64,000 nucleotides of DNA from Macrotrachela quadricornifera (GCA_022393335.1 JAJEKB010020542.1:1-64000), one strand, 5' to 3'; shown: positions 17,266-29,187, counted from the stretch's first letter. Notes: generated by a model from the letters alone, not told the origin. Numbers and translations are program-made.

Positions 17266-19040
17266 ACGAGATACTCAAGTAACTCATCCTCACTAATCAT
17301 GCTTGCATTATTGTTATATTCAATGCCGCCTTTCTTCTTAATGTATAATTTAGCCATCATACTAGTTAGTAATCGTTATCGAACAGATGCAATTTGCCTC
17401 TATTTACCATATAATTCATTTCAATCCGAAGTTATTCTTATCACTTAATAAATGATAAAAACCGATACTAATCATTTTTTGTCCTTATCTCTTTCAAGTT
17501 GTTTATTAATAAGGAAAAAAAACCAAGTTTTTAATTATACGATCTCATATTAATAGAAGAGTTGTTCACTGAAAAATGAAGTATCTTATGTGCTGTTCTC
17601 TCATTTTCAACAAGCTTATTAATTATGGAAATTGGATATTAAATGAATGGATTCAAAGGAAATATATGAAGAAAAAAAAAACAAAACAAAATATGATTTA
17701 TTTATTTATTTATTTTGAATTTTTTATCGAACATAAATGATTACTAGAAATGAATAAAATCATGAAACGGAAAACATTTCAGAATATAAGAGGATAGATA
17801 AGAGTATGTGTTTGTTGTCAGGGTCAAGAAGAATCTTTTGTTTTCTTTTTTTTTTATGCTATGAAAGAAAATTTCGATGTGTATATAGGCATTCTAAGTG
17901 ATTTCTAGTGGTCTATTCAATAAAAGAAAAAAAGCTATGGCTTTGATTTAAAATGTTAGAAAAGATCTTTCTGTTTTTGATCAAATGACAGTTTTTGTCA
18001 AAATAATGAAGAATATATCATGATAAAAGAAAAAAAAACCAAGAGATTTTTTTCTTTCTTTTTTTTTGTTAAAAAAAGTTAAAAAAAAGTATTTGTCTAC
18101 CAGGCATTGAATTATTGTTTGAACAATGATCGAAAAGAAAAATAATAAATTGATTATGAACATAAGTTTGATTGCATTTGTAGTTTGACGATGATTGTAT
18201 TCGGATTATTTATTTGTCTGACAAATAAAATTTTTCTATTTAGTTAAATTAAATAAATCTAATTGAATTTTTTTTATATTATAAATAAAATGTTTAATTT
18301 ATTAAAAAATATTTATTTGATTATAATTAGAATTTTTTTGTTCTTATACCTACACCGAATAAATTAATAATAGTTTTTTAGTCGATTGAATGCTTCATTG
18401 AAAATGAGTCAATTGAATATTAATGAATATTTATGTCATAATACTATGAAATAAAAAAAGATTATCAAAGAAAAATATAGAAGAACTAAACAAAATATCC
18501 GAATATGAATTTGTAAATATTAGTTGATGATTATGTCATATTACAATCATATATTTATAGTATGGGTAAGATTGGAATGAATTTTAATGATTCAATATTA
18601 CTGAAGAAGATAATCAAAATATTATTGATAGATTATACTAATATAAATTTATTATTATTTATTTAGATTCTTTAATCCTGTTCTAGTTAATGATTTTCTT
18701 ATGACCAAAAATTCTATAAAAAGAAATATTCAATGATTATATATAGAATAATCTTTAATGCTGGATTCTTAAAACGATAAAATAATGTAAGAACTGATGA
18801 CACAAAAGAATAGTCATAAAACGGAACCATTAAAACATCATAATTGTTTTTTATCTATCGTGCGTTAATTATGTCATATAAATTTCTGACAGATAAAATT
18901 TCTAGATAAATGATATAAATTTAAATGTAAAATAAAATCTTATCAAATGACATATTCAACATATTTATTTCTAAAAAAAAAAACAAAAACAAAAACAATT
19001 CATCTAATAATTATAATTATTTACATAAAAAGAAAGATAT
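17266..19040. other. AT-rich intergenic region
   Basis: This 1.8 kb spacer has no recognisable exon, RNA gene or transposon. Homopolymer runs and dispersed TTATTTATTT-type simple sequence are common. The part next to 19041 should be the 3' flank of the Wnt gene on minus. Confidence 0.5.
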
Positions 19041-20226
19041 TTATGTACAAATCATTCGTGTAAATTTTTTTTCACATGATTTACATTGAATATTAACAAT
19101 ATTCCATGAAAAAAAACAATGACAATTAGCTATTATTTTCATTTCTGTCAAAATTTTATATCCTCTATTACAGCAAACTTGTTCACATCCATTATTACTA
19201 AAACATTCTCGACCTTGTTTTATACCTTGATAATCAAAAAATGTATTTGAACGACAATAATTTATTGATTTTCGTGCATAAATTATTTCAGTTTTTTCTT
19301 GAGATTTTATTAAATCAGTTGATTGTATATAACGAGCATTGTGATATTTATTAAAATATATTTCATAACTAATATCTGATAATTTAGCTGGTTGTAATCG
19401 ACATATTTGTAGCTCACATGAACCACTAACACCATGACAACGACATTCTTTATTCATCATATTTCTAACAATCTATTTAAAATAATAAAAAAAAAATATT
19501 TGTTTTATTTTTCTAAATATATATATATATAAAATTATTACTTTTCGCCCAAGTTCTTTATTTGCTTGATTAAGTTGAAATAAAAATTTTTGTTGAAAAT
19601 TTACAGACATATTTAAACCATCGGTAATTAAATCTGCTAATTGAAAAGCTATATTTGGATTTATTTGACATAATTGTCGATTATTTAAACACGAACAATT
19701 TGTATGATTGATTTGACCTTTTATACAAGCATTTATTAAATTTAATGTTAATGTTGCACTTGCTAATGTTGTGTAAAATGAAGCTTCTTTTGATGCTAAA
19801 AAAAAAGAATTCGAATAAAAAATAAAAGATTTTTTATTTATTTATACCTTGTCGTAAAAATCTTCTTAATGGAATTATTTTTGAACTTAATTGGCAACCC
19901 CATGGATGATCACGAAAATGATATTGACATTGTTCACGTGTTTGAATATTTGATTCATAAAGAATTTTATGTAATTGAGGAATTTTTGAACATAAATAAT
20001 CTGTATTATCTCCAATAAATAAACGATAAGATTGACATGTTAAACCATTAATTAATTGAGTATTTGGTGTTAAACCTAATAACCTAAATAAATTGAAAAA
20101 GAAAAAAAAGAATTTTAAAAAGATAATTATTTCTTTCTTATTAATTAATATTTACATAAAATCACTTGGTAATGTTTTCGCTTTTATTATAATAATAAAC
20201 GAAAATAAAATGATTAATAATGACAT
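19041..20226 (-). CDS. Divergent Wnt ligand
   Basis: This is a secreted lipid-modified Wnt glycoprotein, a Frizzled ligand. Four exons encode about 320-330 aa: a signal peptide (MSLLIILFSFIIIIKA), the block LTCQSYRLF, TREQCQYHFRDHPWGC, FYTTLASATLTLNLINACIKG, then GRKIVRNMMNKECRCHGVSGSC, where the Ser of CHGVSGSC is the conserved palmitoleoylation site. The Cys-rich end runs FSNNGCEQVCCNRGY to CKSCEKKFTRMICT. The region before KIVRN lacks the usual W-x-W-x-G-C segment. Where Wnts normally have W-C-C, this protein reads FSWNIVNIQC, so two cysteines are missing. The ATG at 20224-20226 begins the signal peptide. The subfamily cannot be assigned. Confidence 0.85.
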
Positions 20227-21368
20227 CTTATTGATTTGATTTGAATATGTTATATACATTATGTTGTTTTAAATCAAAATATTGATTTCGTCTCGCCGTG
20301 TGTTTTATTTTTCTTCTGGTGATGTTGATGGTGGTCGATTGTTAAATATATATTCAATCAAAGAATTTTGTTATTGTTGCATTTCTTTCTTTTTCTCTTT
20401 CTCTCTTGACCATAAACGTTAAACATAAAAAATAAAAATGTGCTGAGCGGCGATCAACCAAGAGAAAGGTGTCAAAAATGAAAAGGTGTCAGATAGCCTT
20501 TTAATGTCCTTCAGAACGAATAACACCCATCTGTGACGAAAACATGGCTCATTTTATCATCATATAAATATGAATATTATAACTTTATAGCTTTTAACAA
20601 TGAGAACATTATGTACATTGGAGAAACATTCTTTACATTGTATCAGATTTGATAGTTGATCAAGCGGAAATGTGAAGCAAACTATATACCTATTGATATG
20701 CCATTTTTTTGGACAAGTTGAATACGTATATACATGTGTATATGTGTTTTTTTTATTAGTAATTAATTAAATTTATCAATTATAATATTTTTGATTATTT
20801 TTATGATTGTATATAAGTGTTATATGAAGTGCGAAAACAAATGTTTTTGAACTATGATTTGATAGAAAGAAATGAATGAATATGTGACAATAATCGGAAG
20901 AATATTTTCTATCTCACACAATGTTAGATTTAACAGATTATTTCGACAATTTTTACAAATATATGTAGATGAGATGAGCTCTTTGACAATGATATCAATG
21001 AACAATATTAATCTTTTTTGAATTTAAATTATTTTCATAAAAAAGATACAAATACGGTATTGATATTGATGGAATGAAATTTTCAATTTTTTTTTTGAAA
21101 TAACGTTTACATTAGTTCGAAAAAAAACAAGCAGATTTCATTGTGTCAGTTCACATTTAAACTAAAGATATTTTTTTAAGCTGATCGGAAATAAGACATA
21201 ATCTAACGAAGACTTCTTATTTACATTAAAAACAGATAAATTCATTAAATAATCTTCTTAAATACATTCGATTAAAATGTTTGAATAGGAAGTATTTAAA
21301 AAAGAAGAAGAAAGTGAATTTTTCATCGTTTATTCTTTATAAATCAGTATAAAACATACACATTAAAT
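20227..21368. promoter_or_regulatory. Upstream region of Wnt, then intergenic
   Basis: The first 300 bases upstream of the Wnt start are the likely promoter and 5' UTR. They are pyrimidine-rich (20340-20405) and contain a duplicated AAAGGTGTCA near 20464-20490. The remainder is AT-rich with no gene seen; frames on minus near 20820-21005 lack recognisable content. Confidence 0.4.
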
Positions 21369-23294
21369 TTATGAATCTAAATGAAAAAATAAAATTTTTC
21401 GACTAATATTAACAACAGCTGTTTCTTGTGTTTCTTCATCTAACCCAAGATCAATAATATTCGATAAAATTAATGTATTATCATCTGTAATAGCAATAAT
21501 TCTTGCATGAAAAAGTGTATTTTCATCGTGTTGTTGCTGTTGTTGTTGATGTTGATGAAACATATCATATGATCTTCCACCTCTTGGATACATTGATTGC
21601 ATTTGTGATGTTGATCCTGGATTATTTGTCCACATATGTGGATGTCTATTAGTTGCATTCCACATAGCTTGTTGTTGCATCCATGCTATTGTTTGTGGAT
21701 CTTGTTTTCTTGGTGAACGACGAATTATATTAGCAAATGGACTTGTTGTAGATTGTCGACCAATTGTCATATCATATGTATATTGTCCATGTATATTTGG
21801 TATAATACGATTTGGTATATAATATTCTCGACATAATTGTCCTTCTTGATCAAAAACAAGTATAAGATTATTTACTGGATTAACATCACAATTCCATACT
21901 AAAACATAAATTAAATCTTTTCGTGATACACATAAATAAACTGTTTGTAAATGATGAATATTTGGTGTTGTTATTAACCAACGATATATAAATGAACCAG
22001 TTTGATTATTATATATACTTATTTGATTTGTTTTTGTATGCAAACAAACAATAAATGTTGAACCACATGATATACAATCCATATTTTCAACATTGGTTGA
22101 CCAATTACGATCTAAATTTATTAAATTAAAACCATCATATGCATATATTGATGGTGTTAGACGATCAACTTCAACAAATAATAATTCATTCATAATTGGT
22201 AAACGTTTTGATGCTGATATATAATGACCATTTTGATCAAAAAATAATAAACGTTGTTTAAGTGTTTGATTTGTTGCTGTATCATCTGAAGATTCAGTAA
22301 CATACACACGTATTTCATTAACAATTAAACGATTTTGTAAATTATTATTTAATGATGATGATAATAATTTATAACCATGTAAATCTTCAAATTTATATTG
22401 TAAAATAAGATCATTGTTATGAATTTTTCTTCCATTTGTATCATATAATTTAATTGTATGAATTTTAGTTGAACCAAATACAACAAGTAATTGATTTAAT
22501 GTTGAATTAATAACAAGATAAAGATTTGTTGTAAAATGATCAAGAACAACAATTGAAGATGGAATTATATATGATGATTTAAATATTGGTGGAGAAATAA
22601 ATGATTGTTCCGGTAATGTTGATGTTGAATTAATAGGTGGTGGAATATCTGATGATGGTGAATCAAGTGATTCGTATATATGTGATGTTTGTGAATCAGT
22701 GGGTGAACCTAGAAATTTTTTAGATGGAACTTTTAATGAACGACGTTTTATAAAATTACGCATAGAGCTACGAAGCGAATGTCTTTGCATATTAGCGGTC
22801 TTACCCGCTTCGGTTTTATTGATATTGTTTATATTTGGATTTGATCGTACCATAGGACGATGTTTACTTAATGTATCATAAACATTAAGATTTTTTTCCG
22901 ATGTTTTGATTTCATCAGGTTTTTTATTTGATAAATAATATTCATCTGAATTAGATAAAGATATAAATGAACGTATTTCATTAATTAAACGACGTGCAGT
23001 AGCTGGTGAACATGATTGTTGTTGAAAATTTTCAGCAACATGCAAACAATTTTTTAATTCATCATTATCATTATTTGTCATAGCAAGCATAAGATGAGCA
23101 TCTGTTATAATTTCTTTAAGCAATAAAATCTCACCGTCATTTGTTGTTACTGAAGATGAATTTGTATTAGAAGTAGTTGTAAGAACTTTATCAAATCGAC
23201 GACGAAGTGATGCAACGAATGAATTCATTTTATTGTATGCTGATGATGATTGATCAGTAACGAAACGATACACACTATCAACTGTTTCATTCAT
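21369..23294 (-). CDS. Uncharacterised 641-aa intronless protein
   Basis: A single uninterrupted frame, by far the longest in the window. The N-terminal ~110 residues look helical (VYRFVTDQSSSAYNKMNSF; EILLLKEIITDAHLML). A basic, Ser-rich low-complexity linker follows (RSSMRNFIKRRSLKVPSKKF). Residues ~245-500 consist of repeated strand-like blocks such as SIVVLDHFTTNLYLVINST, RLLFFDQNGHYISASKRLP and NLILVFDQEGQLCREYYIP; this spacing resembles a beta-propeller (NHL/Kelch-like), but I cannot assign a family. A poly-Gln/His stretch (HQHQQQQQQH) lies near residue 575. No signal peptide or transmembrane helix is visible. Absence of introns is unusual for this locus. Confidence 0.7.
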   Translation of the reverse strand: MNETVDSVYRFVTDQSSSAYNKMNSFVASLRRRFDKVLTTTSNTNSSSVTTNDGEILLLKEIITDAHLMLAMTNNDNDELKNCLHVAENFQQQSCSPATARRLINEIRSFISLSNSDEYYLSNKKPDEIKTSEKNLNVYDTLSKHRPMVRSNPNINNINKTEAGKTANMQRHSLRSSMRNFIKRRSLKVPSKKFLGSPTDSQTSHIYESLDSPSSDIPPPINSTSTLPEQSFISPPIFKSSYIIPSSIVVLDHFTTNLYLVINSTLNQLLVVFGSTKIHTIKLYDTNGRKIHNNDLILQYKFEDLHGYKLLSSSLNNNLQNRLIVNEIRVYVTESSDDTATNQTLKQRLLFFDQNGHYISASKRLPIMNELLFVEVDRLTPSIYAYDGFNLINLDRNWSTNVENMDCISCGSTFIVCLHTKTNQISIYNNQTGSFIYRWLITTPNIHHLQTVYLCVSRKDLIYVLVWNCDVNPVNNLILVFDQEGQLCREYYIPNRIIPNIHGQYTYDMTIGRQSTTSPFANIIRRSPRKQDPQTIAWMQQQAMWNATNRHPHMWTNNPGSTSQMQSMYPRGGRSYDMFHQHQQQQQQHDENTLFHARIIAITDDNTLILSNIIDLGLDEETQETAVVNISRKILFFHLDS

Positions 23295-23714
23295 TATTCA
23301 CGTTCTTGATTGATAGAATGAGTAAACAAATAATAATGAGGTTGTTTTTTCTCTTCTTTACCTGTATGTGTCACTAGTCGAAATATAGTTCGGTTATCGT
23401 TAGAGAAATTATTTAGTATACATGTATGTATGTATGTATGATAACTACAGAGAAAAAAAAAGAGAAGCAATTGAACATATAGAACACTTGAACGAGCAAC
23501 TCAATCATGCATGACCATATATTCATATCGGTTATTCTATGCTTTCTTTTTCTTTTATTTATTTATTTGAAATATTTTATTACTTAGGCAACAATGATGA
23601 AGAAATATTCTTGTTTAACTATATAAAGTATGAATAAAAAAAAATTGATATTTATATATTATTTTGTCATATAATGAAAAAAATCATTTTAAAATATTGT
23701 AAAAACAATATTCA
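23295..23714. other. Divergent intergenic region
   Basis: This spacer lies between the divergent 641-aa gene and the membrane orphan. It contains a short ATGT tandem repeat near 23422-23440 and AT-rich sequence. Both promoters must lie here; no specific element was recognised. Confidence 0.4.
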
Positions 23715-24983
23715 ATGGTTATAATTGAACTTATTGGAAGTATTTCATTAGTAATTGCTTTTATAAGTGTTATCGCTCTAACAATTATTCATATTAAAAA
23801 TAAACAAAATAATGTAACATATATTCATGATCATTCATTGAATAATATCGAACAATCAACTATAAAAACTAATTGTTTAAACGAAGAAAATAATCAAACA
23901 TCATTAGCTTTACCTTTTGAAAAATCCAAGTGAGAATTTGTTTTTATATTAACGAAATCTATATTTTATGTTGTGATGATCTCAAGGATCATGAATCAGT
24001 AGAAATTCGTTCGAGGATTGTCATAGAGATTATATTTTAAGATGATACAGATGTTTCTAAACCTCCGTTGTGAGTTTTTGCTCACCTTCAGTAAGTTTCG
24101 AAAAAACAGCGAGCGAGTCTGTTTCCATCTTTTACTCAATGTAATTTCAATATTCGAGATAATTAAAATAGTAACAGCAAGAAAAGTTAGCTAATACTAT
24201 CTTTGAACAACTGATTTTATATATGACAACTGCGAATACAATGGATAATAGATAATGGAACTATCAGGTAGTATTGATACAGTTTTCTTAATAATTTTTT
24301 GAAATTCTTCTTCTTCATCGATATTTCGAACTTTGTATTACATTTATTTATGAATGATTCGATATATTTATTTTCATATTAAATGAAAATATTTTTGCCA
24401 TTTTTTTTAGTCAAGATAGTTCGATAATTTCTCCATCAAATACAGATCCTTCTAAAGAACTTTCTATAACTAATGTTATTCAAACTGATGAAATATCATC
24501 ATCTTCTATAAAATATGGTATTCAATGGACATTATTATCAAATAAAGATGAACAACTTGAAATAAATAAATCATTACCTAATATTTTAAAAACTTCCGAA
24601 TTTGAACAAGGTGATTCATTATCGTATAGTAATCAAACTATAAATGTACGAAATTTAATTGAAAAATTTGAAAATAATTCATTAGGAAAATTTCCACAAA
24701 ATGAAAAGTATTTTAAATTAATTAAAAACAAAAATAAAATTAATTTTTTTTTTATTTAAGAAATAATCAAACTGATTCTGATGTAACAAGTATTGATACA
24801 AATTTTGATAGACAAACAATAAAAATTGATTTTAATCAAAATCAACAAATAATATCACATCATTCATCAATATCAGGACTTGATATAACAATTCCATCAA
24901 ATCTTTCATCATCAATTGATCTCGAACAATTTGAAAATTTTTCAACTACATCGAATTTAAGTGAATTTTTAAATAATCACTAA
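23715..24983 (+). CDS. Uncharacterised single-pass membrane protein
   Basis: Three exons (23715-23929, 24411-24707, 24761-24983) join in frame to give about 245 aa. The N-terminus has one transmembrane segment (LIGSISLVIAFISVIALTII) followed by KNKQNN, so the bulk is probably cytosolic (N-out). The remainder is Ser/Asn/Asp-rich, low in hydrophobics and likely disordered, ending SNLSEFLNNH. The first intron (24-frame donor GTGAGA, acceptor TTTTTTAG) is about 480 nt and the second about 50 nt. No homolog is recognised. It converges with the Gfo/Idh/MocA gene, leaving about 85 bp. Confidence 0.6.
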
Positions 24984-25068
24984 TCAACTATTTTCAAATT
25001 TTATTTGTTTTTAAATATAATTATTTAATCGAAAGAAAAAAGCAATAAGGAATGATTTTTTTTTTTCA

Positions 25069-26618
25069 TCATAAAAATTCACTAATTGTGCAAACACGAT
25101 TTTCTTTTCGAGCTGTTTCAGCAGCAAAAGCTATTATATGACTAATTAATGAATCTTCTGGTCCTGTTCCAATTAATTCAGGTTTATTCAATGATAATGC
25201 ACGTATAAATGAATCCATAGCAAAAAAATCTGCACCACCATGTCCACTCATAATACCAGCACTCGAACAATCACTTTCATCATAAACTACACGTTTTTGT
25301 GTAAGAAAATCATAATGAACTATTGTATCTTCACCAGTCCATGTCAATTCACCATGACTACCAAATATACGTGATGTACGTTGACATATTTGCTCAGTAA
25401 ATGCAACCATTTGCATTGTCGCTGTTGCTCCTATGATATTTTTAGAAAAAATTTCTATCCTTTTTTTGTTTTTGCAAAACAATTTTCAAAATTTTTATAA
25501 AAAGCTAGCTGTCTATGAGTGATTCTTTTCTTTTACTCGTTATCTATTTTAAAGAAAATCTAAAATTTTAAATATATTTATCTTTTTACCATCATCAAAA
25601 TTTAAAATAACCACTTGTTGATCTACAACATCATTATTACAATCGCCATAAACACATTTCCCATAAGGACCCTTTTGTAATGCATCTGTAACTTTAACTT
25701 TAATACTATCCCAATTTTCATGTTCTTCTATATCGGGCACAACAACTGACACTGGCCAATGACGATTAGGTTTTTCTAAATAAATTTTTTTTGCTGAATA
25801 AGGACATGTTGATTCAACCGAACAATTTAAACATCTATCACTAGCTCCTTTTGGTTTATTTTCACGAGTAAAATGCATTAATTTTCCAAAACTTGAAATA
25901 TTTGTACATTGACGTGGTTGCATCCAATATTGAATTAAATCAAGATCATGACAACATTTAGCTAATAAAGAAAAGCAACTTTCATCTTCATTATGCCAAT
26001 TTCCACGTACAAATGAATGAGCAAAATGCCAAAAACCTATATATAAGAAGAACACAAAAAGAAAAAAAAATCAATTTTCAATGATTAATTGTGATATTAT
26101 AAAATAATTTCTTTTTTACCAACAGGTTCAATATGTTGAATTGAAATAAGTTTACCAATAACATTTTTATCTAATAATTCTTTAATTTTTTTTACAACAG
26201 GTAAATATCGTAAAACATGACAAACAGCTAAAAGAACATTATTATCTCGACAAATTTGAACAATTTCTTTACAATGTTCAAGTTTTGTAGCCATAGGTTT
26301 TTCTAATAATATATGATAACCTTTTTTAGCTAATTGTATTGCTGCTTCATAATGTTCTCGATCAGGTAATGTAATAAGTGCACAATCAGCAAGACGTTCA
26401 CTATTTGAATTAATTAATTCACGCCAATCATTATAAACATATTTATTTTCAAGTGAATAAAGTTTTTGTAATTTTTCACGTACAACTGATCTTGGATCAG
26501 CTATAGCAATTAAACGAAAACGTTCAGGAAAATGACGAGCATATTCAGCATAATTTTGTCCACGATTACCACAACCAACAATTATACCTGTAATTTGTCG
26601 ATATTCATTATTCGTCAT
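25069..26618 (-). CDS. Gfo/Idh/MocA-family NAD(P)-dependent oxidoreductase
   Basis: This is a sugar or inositol-type dehydrogenase fold. The N-terminal Rossmann domain begins ITGIIVGCGNRGQNYAEYA (GxGxxG). The family EKP motif is in HILLEKPMATK, and a catalytic-type HD pair in LLAKCCHDLDLIQYW. The C-terminal domain carries a Cys cluster (ASDRCLNCSVESTCPYSAKK) and GSHGELTW. Three exons give about 430 aa with the two introns about 80 and 160 nt. This Cys-containing subgroup is best known to me from bacteria and fungi; the true substrate cannot be deduced. The start at 26616-26618 is the only in-frame Met before the Rossmann strand. It is divergent to the six-hairpin-like gene across about 345 bp. 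Confidence 0.85.
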
Positions 26619-26963
26619 TTTATTATATGAATATTAAACGTTAGTATCTCTTATCTTTCAATTATAAATGCATCTATTGACTCAATTTTTTGTTGGTTTA
26701 AGTTATATGTCCAATCAATTTTGAGCAAAAATAAATCGTCGCCACATTTGTCGAAAGACGTAAAAGATTGAATCAATCCAGATTAAATGAGTAGGTTTTA
26801 AGAATAATTATTATAGTAATAATTAAGTTTAAATACTTTTTGAATTAGTCTATAGAAATAAAAGTCAAAATTTTTATTTAAATATTTGAGTTATCTATAT
26901 TTGACAATTATAAGGATAATTCTATCGAATAAAACAGTTTTTTTCTTTATAGAAAATTTCATT
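26619..26963. promoter_or_regulatory. Shared divergent promoter region
   Basis: This is the only space available for the promoters of the two divergent enzyme genes. A T-rich TTTCTTTATAG acceptor ends at about 26952, 11 bases before the plus-strand ATG, and may be a trans- or cis-splice acceptor. No operator-like repeat is apparent. Confidence 0.4.
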
Positions 26964-27352
26964 ATGGAAAAATCAGTTGTTGAACAATTTTTAAAAGTTG
27001 TCGAAACTGTTTATGGTGCATATACAAAAGGAAATTGGATACCAAAACCATATGCTGATAATAAAAGTCGTTATTTATGGACAGATGCATATGGTGTTTG
27101 TAATTTTTTAACATTATATCGTGAAACAAATGATACTAAATATCTTGAACAAGCTGATACATTAGTTAATAATGTACATGATGTACTTGGACGTGAACGA
27201 AATGGTAAAAAACGTTTAGGAAAAGCAACAGATGAATATCCAACTCGTGGAGGATTACGAATTGGAAAAGTTGATGATGAAGGTTCATATGATGGTGATG
27301 GACGTAAGTTTCAAGACAGATATATTTAATTTTAGAAATAATTTTGAGATAA

Positions 27353-27385
<33 letters not shown>

Positions 27386-28072
27386 ATACTAATTTTAGAA
27401 TATTTTCATTATTTAACAAAATGGGCATTTGCTTTAAGTCGAATGGCAAAAGTGAAAAATGATCAACGTTATATACGATGGGCTATTGATTTAATTAAAG
27501 CAATTCATCCACATTTTGTTTATCGTGATCGTAATAATCAACTTCATATGTATTGGAAAATGAGTATTGATTTGACTTATCCAGCTGTACAATCTGAAGG
27601 AAATCTTGATCCATATGATGGTTATATAACTTATAGATTAGTTGATGAAATGGCTGAAGAACGTGAATTAGAAAACGAAATAGCTGATATGAAATCAATG
27701 GTTGATGTTAAATATTCACGTTATCGTTCATCAGATCCACTAGATTTAGGTGAAGCATTATGGATAACACATTGGTATCCAGATGAACAATGGGCAAAAA
27801 CAATAACATCAAGATCTTTACAAGCACTCGAAGAATTATGGCAACGAGGTGATTTTCGAGAATCATTAAATCGACGATTAGCATTTAGAGAATTTGGCAC
27901 AACTATTGGTGTACAAGTTAATGATAAAGCTGATCCAGTATGGAAAAATCGAGTCGATGAAATACATAATCTTTGGTTACCACATCTTTATAAACGAGAT
28001 AAAGATATTTCACCCGTAATGTTTTGTACTAGTCTTCGACCTGGTGTTGTTAGTCGTCACTACTTACAGTAA
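26964..28072 (+). CDS. Six-hairpin glycosidase-like protein, bacterial/fungal type
   Basis: Two exons (26964-27303 and 27399-28072) encode about 338 aa without signal peptide. Repeated helical pairs with aromatic-rich blocks (KSRYLWTDAYGVCNFLTLY; YFHYLTKWAFALSRMA; QLHMYWKMSIDLTYPAV; GEALWITHWYPDEQW; RLAFREFGTTIGVQV) look like an alpha/alpha six-barrel toroid. The motif RGGLRIGK and the acidic DPLDLGEALW could line an active site. It resembles hypothetical bacterial and fungal proteins rather than any animal housekeeping enzyme. The intron holds a (TA)n microsatellite. I chose the ATG at 26964 because an acceptor precedes it and upstream codons read poorly. Function is inferred from fold impression only. 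Confidence 0.6.
27358..27383. repeat. (TA)n microsatellite in an intron
   Basis: About 12 uninterrupted TA units lie in the 95-nt intron of the six-hairpin-like gene, a length likely to vary between alleles. Confidence 0.9.
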
Positions 28073-28788
28073 AAAAACTTTTGTTTCATTTTGTATCTAT
28101 ATATGTAAGCGAAAAATAATAATAAACTAGCATTTGTATTTTATTGATCTAGCATATTGAAAGATGCAGTATAGTTTCAATCATTTTCTTGTTTTATATA
28201 ACTGATAGATTAATATGAAAACTTTGAACTTTTTAGATTAAAGCTTTTGAATTATTTAAAAATTTGTAGAATCTTAAGTTTGAATACAATATCACTTCTT
28301 ATTATAAAAAAAGAAGGATATATTTTATATCACTGAAATCTTCATATGCTCGAATGTTATGTCACAAAAATAGAATTCATTATGAAATCTAGACGGTTAT
28401 ATTCATATTCTTAATAAGATTCTATGAAAAATCTATCGAGTAATCGATTTATATGCTCTATTGCAATACTAACGTCACATCGTTTTTACAGTAAGAAATT
28501 GTTTATAATTATAATCAACTAAAATATTATTGAGCAAAAACTTATAATGATAAAGAAAGATAAATAATAAATTTAGTAAAACAAAAATTTAATCAGATAG
28601 ATTATCAATTATCTTGATAATTTAATTAAAATTTCTCCAATTCACAATGATATATGTAGCTTAATATTTCTTAGTTGAAATGCACTGGTTTATTTACATA
28701 TATTTAATTGAAAAGTATCTTATTCGAAAAAAATACAATAATGTTTGATTAACCAATAGTTTATTAATAACAACTGTTTTCCTTTTAT
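28073..28788. other. AT-rich intergenic region
   Basis: This is the spacer between two convergent 3' ends (six-hairpin-like on plus, RAMAC on minus). No exon, RNA gene or repeat family was recognised. Confidence 0.5.
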
Positions 28789-28965
28789 TTATCGCCGTGT
28801 ACCACGATAAGGAGGACTTCGGCTACGATCTCGATATTGACGATTGTTATATGATGAATTTTGATATTGTTGACGATTATTATTCAATGAATTTCGATAT
28901 TGTTGACGATTATTATTCGATGAATTTCGATATTGTTGACGATCATTTGAAAAATAACGTCGTTG

Positions 28966-29001
<36 letters not shown>

Positions 29002-29187
29002 ATGTTGTGATCGAAAAGTATTTCTTTCTTGACTCCAATCATTAACAATTGGTGGACTGATTGAACGTTGAATCATATCAATATATTCTTTATCTTCATC
29101 AGTATAACGTTTAGCAAAAAGTTCATTTAATCTTGCTAATTCTTCTGTATTTGTTTCATTTTTTTCGTTATTATTAATTGTCGTCAT
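28789..29187 (-). CDS. RAMAC: RNA guanine-7 methyltransferase activating subunit
   Basis: RAMAC (RAM/FAM103A1) binds and activates the mRNA cap methyltransferase RNMT in the nucleus. The N-terminal activation domain is clear: ARLNELFAKRYTDEDKEY then SPPIVNDWSQERN, matching the family pattern (FEEMFASRFTENDKEY..PPIVEEW). The C-terminal two thirds is an RNA-binding-type low-complexity tail: an Asn run, then an 11-residue repeat RQQYRNSSNNN (about three copies), ending YRDRSRSPPYRGTRR. Length is 132 aa, close to the human protein. It is a single exon. The ATG follows directly on a TTTTCTAG acceptor. It is divergent to DNALI1 (250 bp). Confidence 0.88.
28853..28945 (-). repeat. 33-bp tandem repeat coding RQQYRNSSNNN
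   Basis: Nearly three copies of a 33-bp unit (GAATTTCGATATTGTTGACG.. on plus) lie head-to-tail inside RAMAC. They keep the frame and code an 11-residue unit. A TTA trinucleotide run coding the Asn tract lies at about 28969-28998. Confidence 0.85.
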
